Source: Sphaeroforma sirkka
Lineage: Eukaryota; Opisthokonta; Ichthyosporea; Ichthyophonida
Assembly (NCBI GenBank): GCA_001586965.3
Contig: LUCW03002272.1
Coordinates: forward strand, 75,001 to 100,000
Direction: 5' to 3'
Length of the DNA: 25,000 bases
Made by a program: the position numbers and the translations under genes. This document shows positions 1-9,678 of this stretch, one piece after another; position 1 is the first letter of the stretch; each line of letters begins with the position of its first letter. A model generated the notes under the pieces. It did no database searches, had not been told where the DNA came from, and was given only the letters and a program-made list of their open reading frames with translations.

Positions 1-1080
1 ATAACCCCAGTGTCCTGAAATGTAACTTTAAAGTTTAAACCCTGGAAATATAACCCCAGTGTCTATAACTTTAAAGTTTAAACCCTGAATTATAACCCCA
101 GTGTCTATAACTTTAAAGTCTAAACCCTGGAATTATAACCCCAGTGTCTATAACTTTAAAGTTTAAAACCCTGAAATATAACCCCAGTGTCTATAACTTT
201 AAAGTCTAAACCCTGGAATTATAACCCCAGTGTCTATAACTTTAAAGTCTAAACCCTGGAATTATAACCCCAGTGTCTATAACTTTAAAGTCTAAAACCC
301 TGGAATTATAACCCCAGTGTCTATAACTTTAAAGTTTAAACCCTGGAAATATAACCCCAGTGTCTATAACTTTAAAGTCTAAACCCTGGAATTATAACCC
401 CAGTGTCTATAACTTTAAAGTTTAAACCCTGAAATATAACCCCAGTGTCTATAACTTTAAAGTCTAAACCCTGGAATTATAACCCCAGTGTCTATAACTT
501 TAAAGTTTAAACCCTGGAAATATAACCCCAGTGTCTATAACTTTAAAGTCTAAACCTGGAATTATAACCCCAGTGTCTATAACTTTAAAGTTTAAACCCT
601 GAAATATAACCCCAGTGTCTATAACTTTAAAGTCTAAACCCTGAATTATAACCCCAGTGTCTATAACTTTAAAGTTTAAACCCTGGAAATATAACCCCAG
701 TGTCTATAACTTTAAAGTCTAAACCCTGAATTATAACCCCAGTGTCTATAACTTTTAAAGTTTAAACCCTGGAAATATAACCCCAGTGTCTATAACTTTA
801 AAGTCTAAACCCTGGAATTATAACCCCAGTGTCTATAACTTTAAAGTTTAAACCCTGGAAATATAACCCCAGTGTCTATAACTTTAAAGTCTAAACCCTG
901 GAATTATAACCCCAGTGTCTATAACTTTAAAGTTTAAACCCTGGAAATATAACCCCAGTGTCTATAACTTTAAAGTCTAAACCCTGAATTATAACCCCAG
1001 TGTCTATAACTTTAAAGTTTAAACCCTGGAAATATAACCCCAGTGTCCTAAAATATAACTTTAAAGTTTAAACCCTGGAA
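1..1080. repeat. Satellite array, ~42 bp unit in A/B dimers
   Basis: About 25 head-to-tail copies of a 41-43 bp unit beginning ATAACCCCAGTGTC and containing the palindrome ACTTTAAAGT. Two unit types alternate almost strictly: type A has AAAGTTTAAACCCTGGAAAT, type B has AAAGTCTAAACCCTGGAATT, so the effective period is about 84 bp. Single-base length differences (CCCTGG against CCCTG, AAACC against AAAACC) separate copies. The first and last units share an insertion after GTGTC (CCTGAAATG / CCTAAAATA) absent from all the others. Each unit carries one AAACCCT heptamer. The array may extend left of the window. Confidence 0.97.
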
Positions 1081-1438
1081 TTCACTGGGAAAGCCCGCTA
1101 GATTGTATGTAGGATGGCGCGCAGATATCAAGACCCATTCTCATGCACCGATGCACAAATTATTGTATGTAAATTCAAATAACTTTAACCTGAGTGAGAT
1201 CAAAGAAAGACACTATCGCTTACTTCACAAGTGTATGATGTGGTCTTGATGCTTGCACTTCCCACGGAAAACGATACCGAAGAAGTGAATACACACATGA
1301 TGATATCATAGCCCAGCCTTAGTGGTGTCCATGTACATACAACGAAGACCATCGAAACACATTGCGAAACGCTATTTCGCTGGGACACATCTCCAGTAGT
1401 GCACAACTGTAGAGTACAGTTAGAGATAGGGAACCATC
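1081..1438. other. Intergenic region upstream of POT1
   Basis: This stretch separates the satellite from the POT1 start codon and presumably holds the promoter and 5' UTR. No TATA box or other element is convincing. An in-frame TAG at 1427-1429 lies just before the ATG, which supports 1439 as the translation start. Confidence 0.5.
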
Positions 1439-1858
1439 ATGACGTCCAATAACTACCATACCGTGTCATCGTTAGACCTTTCAAAATTGTCAAAAGGTGA
1501 CAGCATACCCCATGGCTGCTTCAAGGGCCGTGTGCTTTCGCGCATTGTCACGAACCACAGGCTTAGATACGAACTGCAGGATGTGTCTGGGCCTAACTCC
1601 AACGTGTACTTTGCGCACGACCGTGGTTTGTTCGTGATGGCTGACTTCAAGCTCTCCAAGGAAGAGATGGATATACTTAACAATGCGGGACCCCACAACC
1701 AACAAAACCCGCTATGTACGACTACTGGGGGACATAGGCAAGTGAAGGACCTGCTCAACACCATTCAGAGGCACGATGTGCTGACAATCCGAGGTATCCG
1801 AGTGTCCAACAAACTCGCTGGTCAGCCAGTAATAGCCCCCCTTGCGACTCAAATTAAG
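1439..1858 (+). CDS. POT1: POT1 exon 1: extra N-terminal OB-like domain
   Basis: Encodes residues 1-140 and ends in phase 0 at AAG|gtattg. Its layout parallels the canonical first OB fold: YHTV..L..L (6-16) against YHTI..I..MPLAQL (570-580), KGRVLSRI (29-36) against YGVVSWVG, and HDVLTIRGIRV (112-122) against GDVIRFHRAQI. This suggests an intragenic OB duplication. Reading on without splicing reaches a stop at 2042-2044, so a short separate 201-aa product is a formal alternative. The exact phase match to exon 2 favours one gene. Confidence 0.68.
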
Positions 1859-4800
1859 GTATTGGTGATGTGTTCAAGACGTGTCTTCTGTGTACAGTGC
1901 TGTAACCGCTCGTATTGTATTTATCCCGAGATTCAGACATCAGTTAAGTATATCCCTAGCAGCTGTATTTTTAAGTATTTTCAGAGGAATATATCTGTGA
2001 TATCTTACTTTGTTCTCTCGAACGACCATCAGTGTTTTCACTAAACGAAACACGGGTGTATGAAGCCGATGCATCTTACGAAAATGCACGCATGCAGTAT
2101 GATGACTGTATAATCGATATGGATGTGTATATTGAAGCAGTTTGAAATGGCTGCTAAGCAAAGGCAAACGTATGAGTAAATGTAAAGCGTTTAGTCAAGT
2201 TGCATGCGAGTAAGATCAATTGGTGGCTTTATTGCCTGCTAAGGTTGGAGTAACTCTCTCTATCTTGAACGTTCTTAACGTATATGTATCCGGGTTGGAC
2301 TCGATTATTACGGTTTCTATTAGATTCAGGTACTATCACATTCAGATACTATCACATTCAATACTATCACATTCAATACTATCACATTCAGGTAACTATC
2401 ACATTCAGGTATGCGTTCATGGAATTTTTGGAAAGTAAATGCGCACCTGCAATGATAAATACTCCACAACTGTCCTCCAAATATCCATAGCAAGTGTACA
2501 AGAGAAGTATGTAACGCAATGCTTTTATGACTCTTGCACCAGCATTGCACCTTACTTTCACCTCCTTAGCAAATTAAACAACCGGTGTAAACGAAGGATT
2601 CTACCTTCAACTCTTACAACCGAAACCATCATTGCTAAAGATCTCTATTAGGATATTCACGAATATTATTTCGGTGTTTAGTCTTGCGACCAGCCTTGGA
2701 CCTAATATCGTGTTCAAGTTCTAGGTGGCCATGAAACATCATGCACAACCACACTATATCTTGTAGAAATGTGTAGCATACACCTCAGCATCTGACCGAT
2801 GCATTCCCCTCCATCTGATGCCACAGGTAGAAACGGCAGTTGAGCGAGGCACGTCGGTGCACATAATCAGCGGTCATTCCCTGCGTGCTACCACCTCCAG
2901 CCCCGCCATTGTGAGCACAACCACCACAGATTCACATACACAGCCTACCGTACCGGTGAACCCAAGTAGTACCGAACTTCATTCCAATGCAGAGACAGAT
3001 AGTTTTGGTGAGAGTGGGATACACACAGCACGCCCACAGCCGTTAACGTCTTCGTATTCGCTGCCGCAGCCTGTACGCCATCATTTCGAGACAGAGCCTG
3101 CAGGCGGACACGATAGAGCTGGTAAGGGCCACGGTATCACATACAACACACGGGGTGAGGATGACAACACACACGAGGCTACGGGCAGCAGGCACGCCAG
3201 CACAGACGACAAACATGTTAGTGCAAGCAACAAGAACATTGATATAGACGAGACACGCGCTGATGCAAACAACAGACGCGAAAATGCACATAGCGTGTAC
3301 GTTGAAACCGACAGCCCATACTCGGGCAGCGGAACAGTGCATACCAGCAATACAGAGCTCGATTCAAGCAAAGACCGCGTAGATACCGATAATGCGCACG
3401 TGGATGCGGACAGGGTAAACGTACATACAGGTGACATACCCGTTAATACGGACTGTAGTCCACTCGACACCGGCGGCATAAACGTTATTCCGCGCACCAC
3501 GCACATCGATGTTGACAGCATAGACCTTGATACAGGGTGTGCACACGACGACACGAGGATAGAATTCGCTACAGCGAGCCACCAACACGCGAGTGCTAAT
3601 ATTGGAGCCACATGCGAAGCCGATGCTATCACTACGCAACACAGGCCGCACAATCGGCCGACTAAGAGTGCAACATACAACGACCGGGCAAAACGTATGC
3701 ATACTGAAACGGATACAGATAAGACTGGGCCGGGGGTGCGTGCCAGTCCTACCCGGACACAGCACACCAAAATCGGTTTAATGCCGAATAGAACAACTAC
3801 TGACGCCAGACAACCACCACACTCAGGTTTATGTTCGACGCCAAATGCTAACCATAGCCGTACAACAAATACGAATACCAGCCAAACACACCACATAAAT
3901 ACTAGCACAATACCAAATAGCATTCCCAGTCGAACAACGACTGCTAATACGCGACAAGCAACACGTACAAATCCCAATCCAATACCAAATACGCCTCTCA
4001 ACCAACTATCAAGGACATGTCCTGCACAAACACACACAACTTCAAAGGCAGCGTCTAGTACCAATGCCAATCAGACGCCCACCACCAATCCCTCACACGC
4101 ACCGCGGAAGCGATATCACACAATAGACGAGATCATGCGGATGCCTCTGGCTCAACTGCCTCCCAAAGCGCGCGAGTTGAATGTATATGGGGTTGTGTCG
4201 TGGGTTGGAAGCTGCCAGACATCCAGTACGGGTGAGTTCTACCGACAACTGTCGGTGGTGGATGAGACGGTGAGACAGGCCATGTGGGATAATGCCGCGC
4301 TGAAGGTGATGCTGTTTTTTAAGCAGAGAGCAGCAATGCCTGGCGATGACTTAAAGGTGCGCACGTGTACGTGGTGGAGTGCAGGGATGTGCGTGGCAAT
4401 GGAAACTGCTATGGTTGTATTCAGTGACAGTGTGAATTATCGAGAGATGTGTGCGTGTGCTAATTCAACGAATCCCTACAGTCGCTTTGATGATTGCAAG
4501 AGTTTCTTTTAATTGTGATGAGATTGTTCTGGGAAGTAGATGATTTACGCTCGGCGATGACAGGGACCCAATGGATATTGACGATTGTTCTAAATGTGTC
4601 GATGTGTCCGCGAATCGATAGTGAACAAGCATGCATGCCTCTGTGTGTGAACAAGTGCTTGCTACTTCATTGTCGGCGATGTCTATAAATGGCAAAAACT
4701 CGAGTATCAGTTTGACCACTTGCATCTTGGTTGGTACACGGCCTTAGGTTAAGACTGTTCTATCCCAATCGCTTCTATGTTGTGCCCAAACTTTGCCCCT

Positions 4801-7800
4801 TCTTGTCATTCTGCTGGCTTTGCGTGCAGTATTATCATTGCTTTTGACAATCGATCCGCCCTCAATCAAATTCCTTGGGTTCCATTGTACACCAATACCA
4901 CTCCCCATCGGTGCCAACCGCCAGCGCGTGTACTCAACTCCTGTAGACGCTTTCATTTTAACAGGTTGGTGATGTAATTCGGTTCCACCGTGCGCAAATA
5001 GATCTGTACAACGGCAAACCGCAACTGAAGAAGTCCGGCAAGGCGTTCCAGTGGGTTTACTTCCTCATGCCTACGAGGCCGATTGCATTTGGAGGGTCTG
5101 GTACGTAACACACGACTTAGTATTCGATCGCAGAGCACAACCCAGTAGGATTATGGGACATAAATGTCCTGCTTTGGAAGCTTTTATGCATGTGTTAAAA
5201 CCAGCTCTTTTCTCCCTCTCTCTATTGTTCGCGCGCATCGCTTACACCGCATGCGTACTGTGACTTATGTATCACGACGTACTTTGATAATTAAGTTTTT
5301 ATGGGGATGGCAGCGGTTTGTGTTAAGAGTGGTGTACCCTGCTTATAATTAATGGGTGAGTTCGAATTTGCATGAAATGCGACAGATAAAAGGATGTCAG
5401 TACATTCTGAATTGTGTCTATGAAAGGATGTGAGTACACTCTGAATTATGTTTCTATAGAAGCACGTCAGTACATTCTAAATTATGTCTATAAACGGATG
5501 CCAGTACATTCTGAATCACGTGTCTATATACTTTCATTTACAGCTGAGTATGATAAGCTGTCATTTCTGCGACATGCTCCACAACTTCATGGTTGGAAAG
5601 TACACCATCGACTCTGCTTCGTGTGTCAGCCAAAATTTGTGCATGTTCATACCCATAATCATATTCAATCATTCGTGCGTACATGTACCTCTTTTGCCGT
5701 AAATTTCATACTGTAATATTTATCTCTCCGCTCATTATTTGAATACTGACCCACGTCTACGGCAGGCTCTGTACATGATGTGCCCAAGTACTGTGGTGCA
5801 AGGCCCAAGCATTCTCCAGGCTTGACTGCAAACTTCACAGACTTTGACAATCAGAGAGTGAGGGAATTGGTCGTGATGTTCCACAGAATCAGTCCCCCGT
5901 CTGTGCCATCTGCCGGTAGCGGCTCAGCAGGCGACGACCAGTCACAGCACACAGCGCTTCTGATACCAACACGTACTTCGGAAATCCGCAGTCTTAGGCA
6001 TGACACCGTAGCTAGCTTGATCGTACAGGTCAGTGAGTGCTTCTTTTCTGTGTGGTTACAAGTCCTGAGCCCATCTACTGCGGAATTTGGAATTTTAAAG
6101 ACGTCACCGTAGCTAGTTCAATCGTCCAGACGGTTGGTGTGTTCTTTTGCATCTGTATAAGTCCGAACACGACAGCCTCATATTGCACTGAGAGTTGTTA
6201 TGTTTCTCTCCTAAGTGCATGTCGCCACTCCCGTTAAAACTAACACTCAAAGGTACAATCACAAAGGTGCTATGCGTCTCACACCTCAGTATGGATGAAT
6301 CTTTTGCACAGATGTGCTTCTCATTGAATAGTAGTATTAAGTAGGTGTGCTTGCGATCCTTTTGCACAGATGTGCTTCTCATTAAATAGTAGTATTAAGT
6401 AGGTATGCTTGCGATTCTTTTGCACAGATGTGCATCTCATTGAATAGTAGTATTAAGTAGGTATGCTTGCGATCCGTTTTCCAGATTGTACATCCACCTC
6501 GTTTGCCCATGAAACCGAACAATTTCGTTGCGAACTTCTTTGCATGGGACGGCACCTCCTTTGCCCATTCGGGGCTGAATCCAAAGCATAACAAGATTGT
6601 CCACGTTGCGGCCTTCCATGCGCACATGACCGTGGCCAAAGCATTCAAGTCTGGGGATTGGGTCGTAATCGTGGGCGGTAATATAACATACCAGGAGTCC
6701 AAGTCAAGGTATGGACACCTGCTGCTTTCTTAACGCCTTGTAGGGGTGCTGTTCTCTTCTCGAGCGCAGTGTCCGTACTGTTGCATCTGCTTTCTGCGCT
6801 GATTGTTTTCACTCCAAAGGTGCGAGTCCATTCTGGATATTGTGCATACTTGGTAGGGTAAGTAGTTACATACACATACTAGGTAAGGAAAGTAGTTACA
6901 TATCCATACTTCGCAGGATACGTAGTTGCCTACAATTGCTTCGTAGGGCAAGTAGCGATACGAATGTGCTCAGACTAACGGTGGCCTGCTGCGAGGTCGT
7001 CTTGCTACCCTGTCGGCATAGATTCACACAGCTTTTACGTAACATTTACAGCTGCTATATTCAATAGTGCAGCAGACGACCCCAAAAGGTCTGAAGGAGG
7101 TCATAAACCAATCACTTGATGGTCAGCGACAGTGACAGGGGTCGTCTACGCCGTCAAACAATTTATCTGTGACTATTTTATATGGACATATTCTTTTGGA
7201 TTTCTACTTATGCGTGTTCGTGCGCCACTCTGGACTACCTCTAGATATAGAATCACCGTGAACGATCGGCCAGGTATCCAATTATTCAAATTGAGTGAGA
7301 CCCATCCGCGCGTGCTGCCCATCAAAAGGTATGGTCTATCATGCTTAGCAATATTGAACTGTTATTCTGCAGGCGAAGCTACATACTACATCTTCTTGTG
7401 TACTGTTTTCGAATAAATGCCTTGTCGTAGTTGAGTTAGACACGCTGCCATTCCTGCCTTTGTTCATTTCGGGGCGAGTTCCAGATGCATACTGACACAA
7501 CGGTATGTATGCAAAATGCTTATTCCTCACAGGAAAATCCTGGATGGGAATATACAGTTCCCTGGAATTCCTGATGACCCAGCGGTGTCTTGTGCAGGTA
7601 AGCGCAATCTGACATAATCTATTGCCCAACATCCGTGTATCCCTTTCTGTCAAAACCTGGTGCGTGTAGGGAGAAATGTTTCAGTGAATTACGCAGTTTT
7701 GTGTTGTCCGGAATACTATCTTCATGTGTTTTGGGTGCCGCCGACACGTCGTGCTAAAACTCTTCTGTACTTTTAGCATATACATTTCTTGTTCGATCTG

Positions 7801-8981
7801 CTTTTTGTTGCATATGAAATTATATTCCGTCTACCCTAAATTTCTACCCTTTGATTGACATCGATTCATTGTCCGCTGTTGCCGCTACAGGATTTGAAGA
7901 GAAGTGCTACACACCCATCCGAGATGTCAAGGCCTGTGAGAGTGTATGTGATGCTTGAATGTGACAGTCATACTCATGCTGCAATGTGGCTTATTGCATA
8001 CTGATACCGTCCGAAACGTAGGTTATTGCCCGTCCGGCTACAATACTAATGATAGAAGAAATGTGTGTATATTGGATATGACGACATGCATGGTGTGATA
8101 GTATACTTCAATCGGGAGAAAAAATATACAAAGCCTGCCCATACTTTCACACATGCGCTCTGTGTATTCCACTAGGTATTGCTGGGTCCTTAACTGAGAA
8201 CAAATGGCTATAGTCATCCTTCTTTCGCATGATGTGTACTAATAGCTGGCGAAATATATGGTTGAAATTTTGAGAGATTTTGTTACAACCGGACTGTCAT
8301 TTTGCATGTAGTTATCTGTACTATTTTTCAGACCGTTGACCAGCAGCTAGAATATAGCATCGTCATAATAAGTTCTTAAATGTTGCAGTGAAGTGGTAGT
8401 TGTTGCACCCAAATAGTTGGCCCACACCGCAAGATACATTTTGTCTCGCCTAAAAGTCTCGTGCACAATGTTCAAGATTCTTGGTTGATGGGACTGAATA
8501 TACCTTGGTTGATGGGATTTACTGGAACACCTCACGACTACTAGTCTGGAACTACTCACGACTACTAGATGTACAGCCTGCACGAGTTGAAGGTCAGATG
8601 TATCTAGAGTGTTCAGATTCTGCTCACTTCCATCACAGGCGACAAGCAAGTACAAGATCAAGGGATTAGTGCAGTCTGTCACCCACGACGGCATTCGCAG
8701 CTGGCATCGGATCTGTCCCGCCTGTAGTAAGAGGTAGGTGATTCACTGCGCTGTTTCTTCATATCTCATTGATCTTGCATGCACCACAAGACTTCTGTTG
8801 ATTCTAGTACTCAAACATCGATAGTGTGCGCGCTTGGTATGCGTTTGCACGCTTTTTATAATTATAGCCTGAGCTTGCACGCTCGAAGCTGCACTGCTGT
8901 TGCCTGCATTTATGTCTCAACAAGCTGGTCAATATCGATTTGTTGTTTATATGTTGGCATTTCGTCACTATCGATGTGTTG

Positions 8982-9067
<86 letters not shown>

Positions 9068-9674
9068 CGCGTGTGTGTGTGTGCGCGCGTGTGTTTGTGT
9101 TTGTGGGTGCGTATAATATATATATATATCGACGCGGTAAGAATGGGCGAGTCCAGTAAAAATTGTCTCTGCTCGCAGAAGTATGACAGTTGTCTCTATC
9201 TCAAGTCCTTATTGATTACATACAATCTCACAGTTACACGCCTACCCCCCAAGTCTCGGAAACCCTCAAGTGCTTGTCATGCGGCAACCCAACGATACTA
9301 AGTGTTTTATTTGAGATCGAAGTGAGAGATGTCACCGGCTCGCTGAAGGTCCTCGTTACAGGCCAAGAAGCAGTAAGTCCTGTAGCACATACCTTGCTAT
9401 TACGTTTCTCTATTGTACAATTATTTGATGCATACTAGCGTGTACGAGACAAACACACTGATTACGTATCGAACTCTCATTGCCACAACAATCACAGAAA
9501 GACTTCCTGTGCATCGACAACGACAAGGATGTGACAGCTTGTCTGGCCAATCTGTCGCTGATTAAGCCTGAGGCCCATTTTGAGTGCTGCGTTAAGAGTT
9601 ATGAACTGCCTACGGGATATAAGGTGTATCAGCTGTTTCACACCTTGCTGTACGCTTCTCAACCGGCGCACTAA
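1439..9674 (+). CDS. POT1: Protection of telomeres protein 1 (POT1), 11-exon gene
   Basis: POT1 binds the single-stranded G-rich telomere overhang in the nucleus and, in animals, joins shelterin through TPP1. Exons: 1439-1858, 2827-4356, 4965-5100, 5766-6028, 6485-6708, 7251-7328, 7533-7597, 7891-7943, 8639-8733, 9234-9372, 9498-9674. Every junction is GT-AG and every phase matches, giving 1059 codons and TAA. Matches to human POT1 from memory: NVYGVV (592-597), GDVIRFHR (652-659; human GDIVRFHR), an FTxxD...SPPS stretch after OB1, WDGT in OB2, a C-terminal OB with CPAC (949-952) and CLSC (968-971), and CCVKSY...VYQLF near the end (human CFIKSY...CYQIF). Unusual: an extra N-terminal OB-like domain (about 6-140), a 426-residue polar linker, and no room for the Holliday-junction-resolvase-like insert between the cysteine pairs. 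Splice sites were placed by eye; exon 1 membership is the least certain part. Confidence 0.88.
2328..2411. repeat. Minisatellite in POT1 intron 1
   Basis: Five tandem copies of ACTATCACATTCA plus 2-4 variable bases (unit 15-17 bp). The rest of intron 1 (1859-2826) shows nothing recognisable. Confidence 0.9.
2827..4356 (+). CDS. POT1: POT1 exon 2: low-complexity linker and start of OB1
   Basis: Encodes residues 141-650. The acceptor is GATGCCACAG|GTAGAA and the donor TTAAAG|GTGCGC, both phase 0. Residues 141 to about 566 are rich in Thr, Asn, Ser, Asp and His and look disordered. Inside them, about 280-395, is a degenerate 7-residue periodicity with a hydrophobic residue every seventh position and frequent D-T-D/D-A-D (for example DTDNAHV, DADRVNV). 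From K568 the Telo_bind OB1 begins, with NVYGVV at 592-597 and LSVVDET shortly after. The open frame continues into the intron to 4512, but the homology stops at the donor. Confidence 0.88.
4965..5100 (+). CDS. POT1: POT1 exon 3: rest of OB1
   Basis: Enters in phase 0 after CATTTTAACAG and leaves in phase 1 at TCTG|GTACGT. It encodes VGDVIRFHRAQIDLYNGK and onwards, the best match in the gene to human POT1 (GDIVRFHRLKIQVY). The arginine and histidine in this strand belong to the conserved core of the POT1 OB1 family. It is one of the exons too short to stand alone as an open frame. Confidence 0.92.
5391..5527. repeat. Minisatellite in POT1 intron 3
   Basis: Four diverged copies, 33-37 bp apart, of a unit containing AGTACATTCTGAATTATGTC. 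The remainder of intron 3 (5101-5765) shows no feature. Confidence 0.88.
5766..6028 (+). CDS. POT1: POT1 exon 4: OB1-OB2 connector
   Basis: Enters in phase 1 after CTACGGCAG and leaves in phase 0 at GTACAG|GTCAGT. It encodes residues 696-783, including FTDFDNQRVRELVVMF and SPPS, which line up with the human FTTED...SPS region at the end of OB1. A Gly/Ser-rich segment follows before OB2. The last ~25 bp and the start of the next intron recur about 100 bp downstream. Confidence 0.85.
6003..6185. repeat. Duplicated POT1 exon 4 / intron 4 junction
   Basis: The stretch from about 6003 (CACCGTAGCTAGCTTGATCG, exon 4 end plus intron start) recurs about 100 bp on from 6103 (CACCGTAGCTAGTTCAATCG), with similarity continuing roughly 80 bp. 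In the second copy the donor CAGGTCAGT reads CAGACGGTT, so it no longer has GT at the homologous place. Confidence 0.78.
6302..6490. repeat. 58 bp minisatellite running into the exon 5 acceptor
   Basis: Three copies at 58 bp spacing of TTTTGCACAGATGTGC followed by TCTCATTGAATAGTAGTATT and GCTTGCGATCC. The fourth repeat is the real splice acceptor: GCTTGCGATCCGTTTTCCAG|ATTGTAC. Confidence 0.92.
6485..6708 (+). CDS. POT1: POT1 exon 5: OB2
   Basis: Enters in phase 0 after CCGTTTTCCAG and leaves in phase 2 at TCAAG|GTATGG. It encodes an OB strand set containing FAWDGT (human VWDGT), VHVAAF and VAKAFKSGDWVVIVGG (human VARSLKVGSFLRIYS). The match identifies the second POT1 OB fold. Confidence 0.9.
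6842..6960. repeat. 30 bp minisatellite in POT1 intron 5
   Basis: Four diverging copies exactly 30 bp apart, centred on AGTAGTTACATA (6861, 6891, 6921, 6951). Copies carry GTAAGT- or GTAAGG-like strings; there is no evidence that they are used as splice donors. Confidence 0.85.
7251..7328 (+). CDS. POT1: POT1 exon 6: end of OB2
   Basis: A 78 bp exon, phase 2 in and phase 2 out, between CTAGATATAG and AAAAG|GTATGG. It encodes ITVNDRPGIQLFKL and RVLPIK, matching the human LEFHLHGG...IRVLPE stretch that closes OB2. Confidence 0.82.
7533..7597 (+). CDS. POT1: POT1 exon 7: inter-OB linker
   Basis: A 65 bp exon from TTCCTCACAG to TGTGCAG|GTAAGC, phase 2 in and phase 1 out. It encodes KILDGNIQFPGIPDDPAVSC. 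No domain of its own; supported by good splice signals and by keeping the frame between exons 6 and 8. Confidence 0.72.
7891..7943 (+). CDS. POT1: POT1 exon 8: entry to C-terminal OB
   Basis: A 53 bp exon after GCCGCTACAG, ending at GAGAGT|GTATGT, phase 1 in and phase 0 out. It encodes EKCYTPIRDVKA, comparable with human RTPLCAILKQ just before the third OB fold. Confidence 0.75.
8639..8733 (+). CDS. POT1: POT1 exon 9: OB3 first strands, CPAC
   Basis: Enters in phase 0 after TTCCATCACAG and leaves in phase 2 at AAGAG|GTAGGT. It encodes SKYKIKGLVQSV...WHRICPACSK; human has QYRIRAKLRSY...KLHCPKCH. The two cysteines (949, 952) are the first half of the zinc ribbon. Confidence 0.88.
8990..9130. 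repeat. (TA)n, then CG/TG tract in POT1 intron 9
   Basis: A pure (TA)n run from about 8990 to 9062 is followed by alternating purine-pyrimidine GC/GT sequence to about 9110 and a second short (TA)n. The open frames rich in Tyr and Ile here are translations of the repeat. Confidence 0.97.
9234..9372 (+). CDS. POT1: POT1 exon 10: OB3, CLSC
   Basis: The acceptor is ACAATCTCACAG in phase 2 and the donor GAAGCA|GTAAGT in phase 0. It encodes LKCLSCGNP (Cys 968, 971) and VLFEIEVRDVTGSLKVLV, matching human [20 protein letters not shown]. An upstream in-frame TGA at 9184-9186 and the incoming phase fix this acceptor. Confidence 0.88.
9498..9674 (+). CDS. POT1: POT1 exon 11: C-terminal end
   Basis: Enters in phase 0 after CAACAATCACAG and ends at TAA 9672-9674. 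It encodes 58 residues including HFECCVKSYEL and YKVYQLFHT, matching the human C-terminal ECFIKSYNV...CYQIFDTT. In human POT1 this OB contacts TPP1. Confidence 0.9.
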   Translation, partial: KDFLCIDNDKDVTACLANLSLIKPEAHFECCVKSYELPTGYKVYQLFHTLLYASQPAH

Positions 9675-9678
9675 TAAA
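9673..9678 (+). terminator. AATAAA overlapping the POT1 stop codon
   Basis: The hexamer AATAAA begins within the TAA stop itself. If used, the 3' UTR would be only tens of bases long. Confidence 0.5.

Noticed and set aside
1-1080. CRISPR array
   Set aside because: Units are contiguous with no unique spacers, and the host is a eukaryote.
3081-4070. 329-residue minus-strand open frame
   Set aside because: Antisense shadow of the repetitive ACA/CAC-rich linker of POT1 exon 2; its Val/Cys/Leu-rich composition follows from the sense strand.
2818-4512. 564-residue open frame as a complete gene
   Set aside because: The ATG lies in the acceptor region of intron 1, and after 4356 homology to POT1 ends and resumes in exon 3; it is one exon flanked by intron sequence.
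8779-9301. Plus-strand open frames with long Ile-Tyr runs
   Set aside because: Translation of a (TA)n microsatellite within POT1 intron 9.
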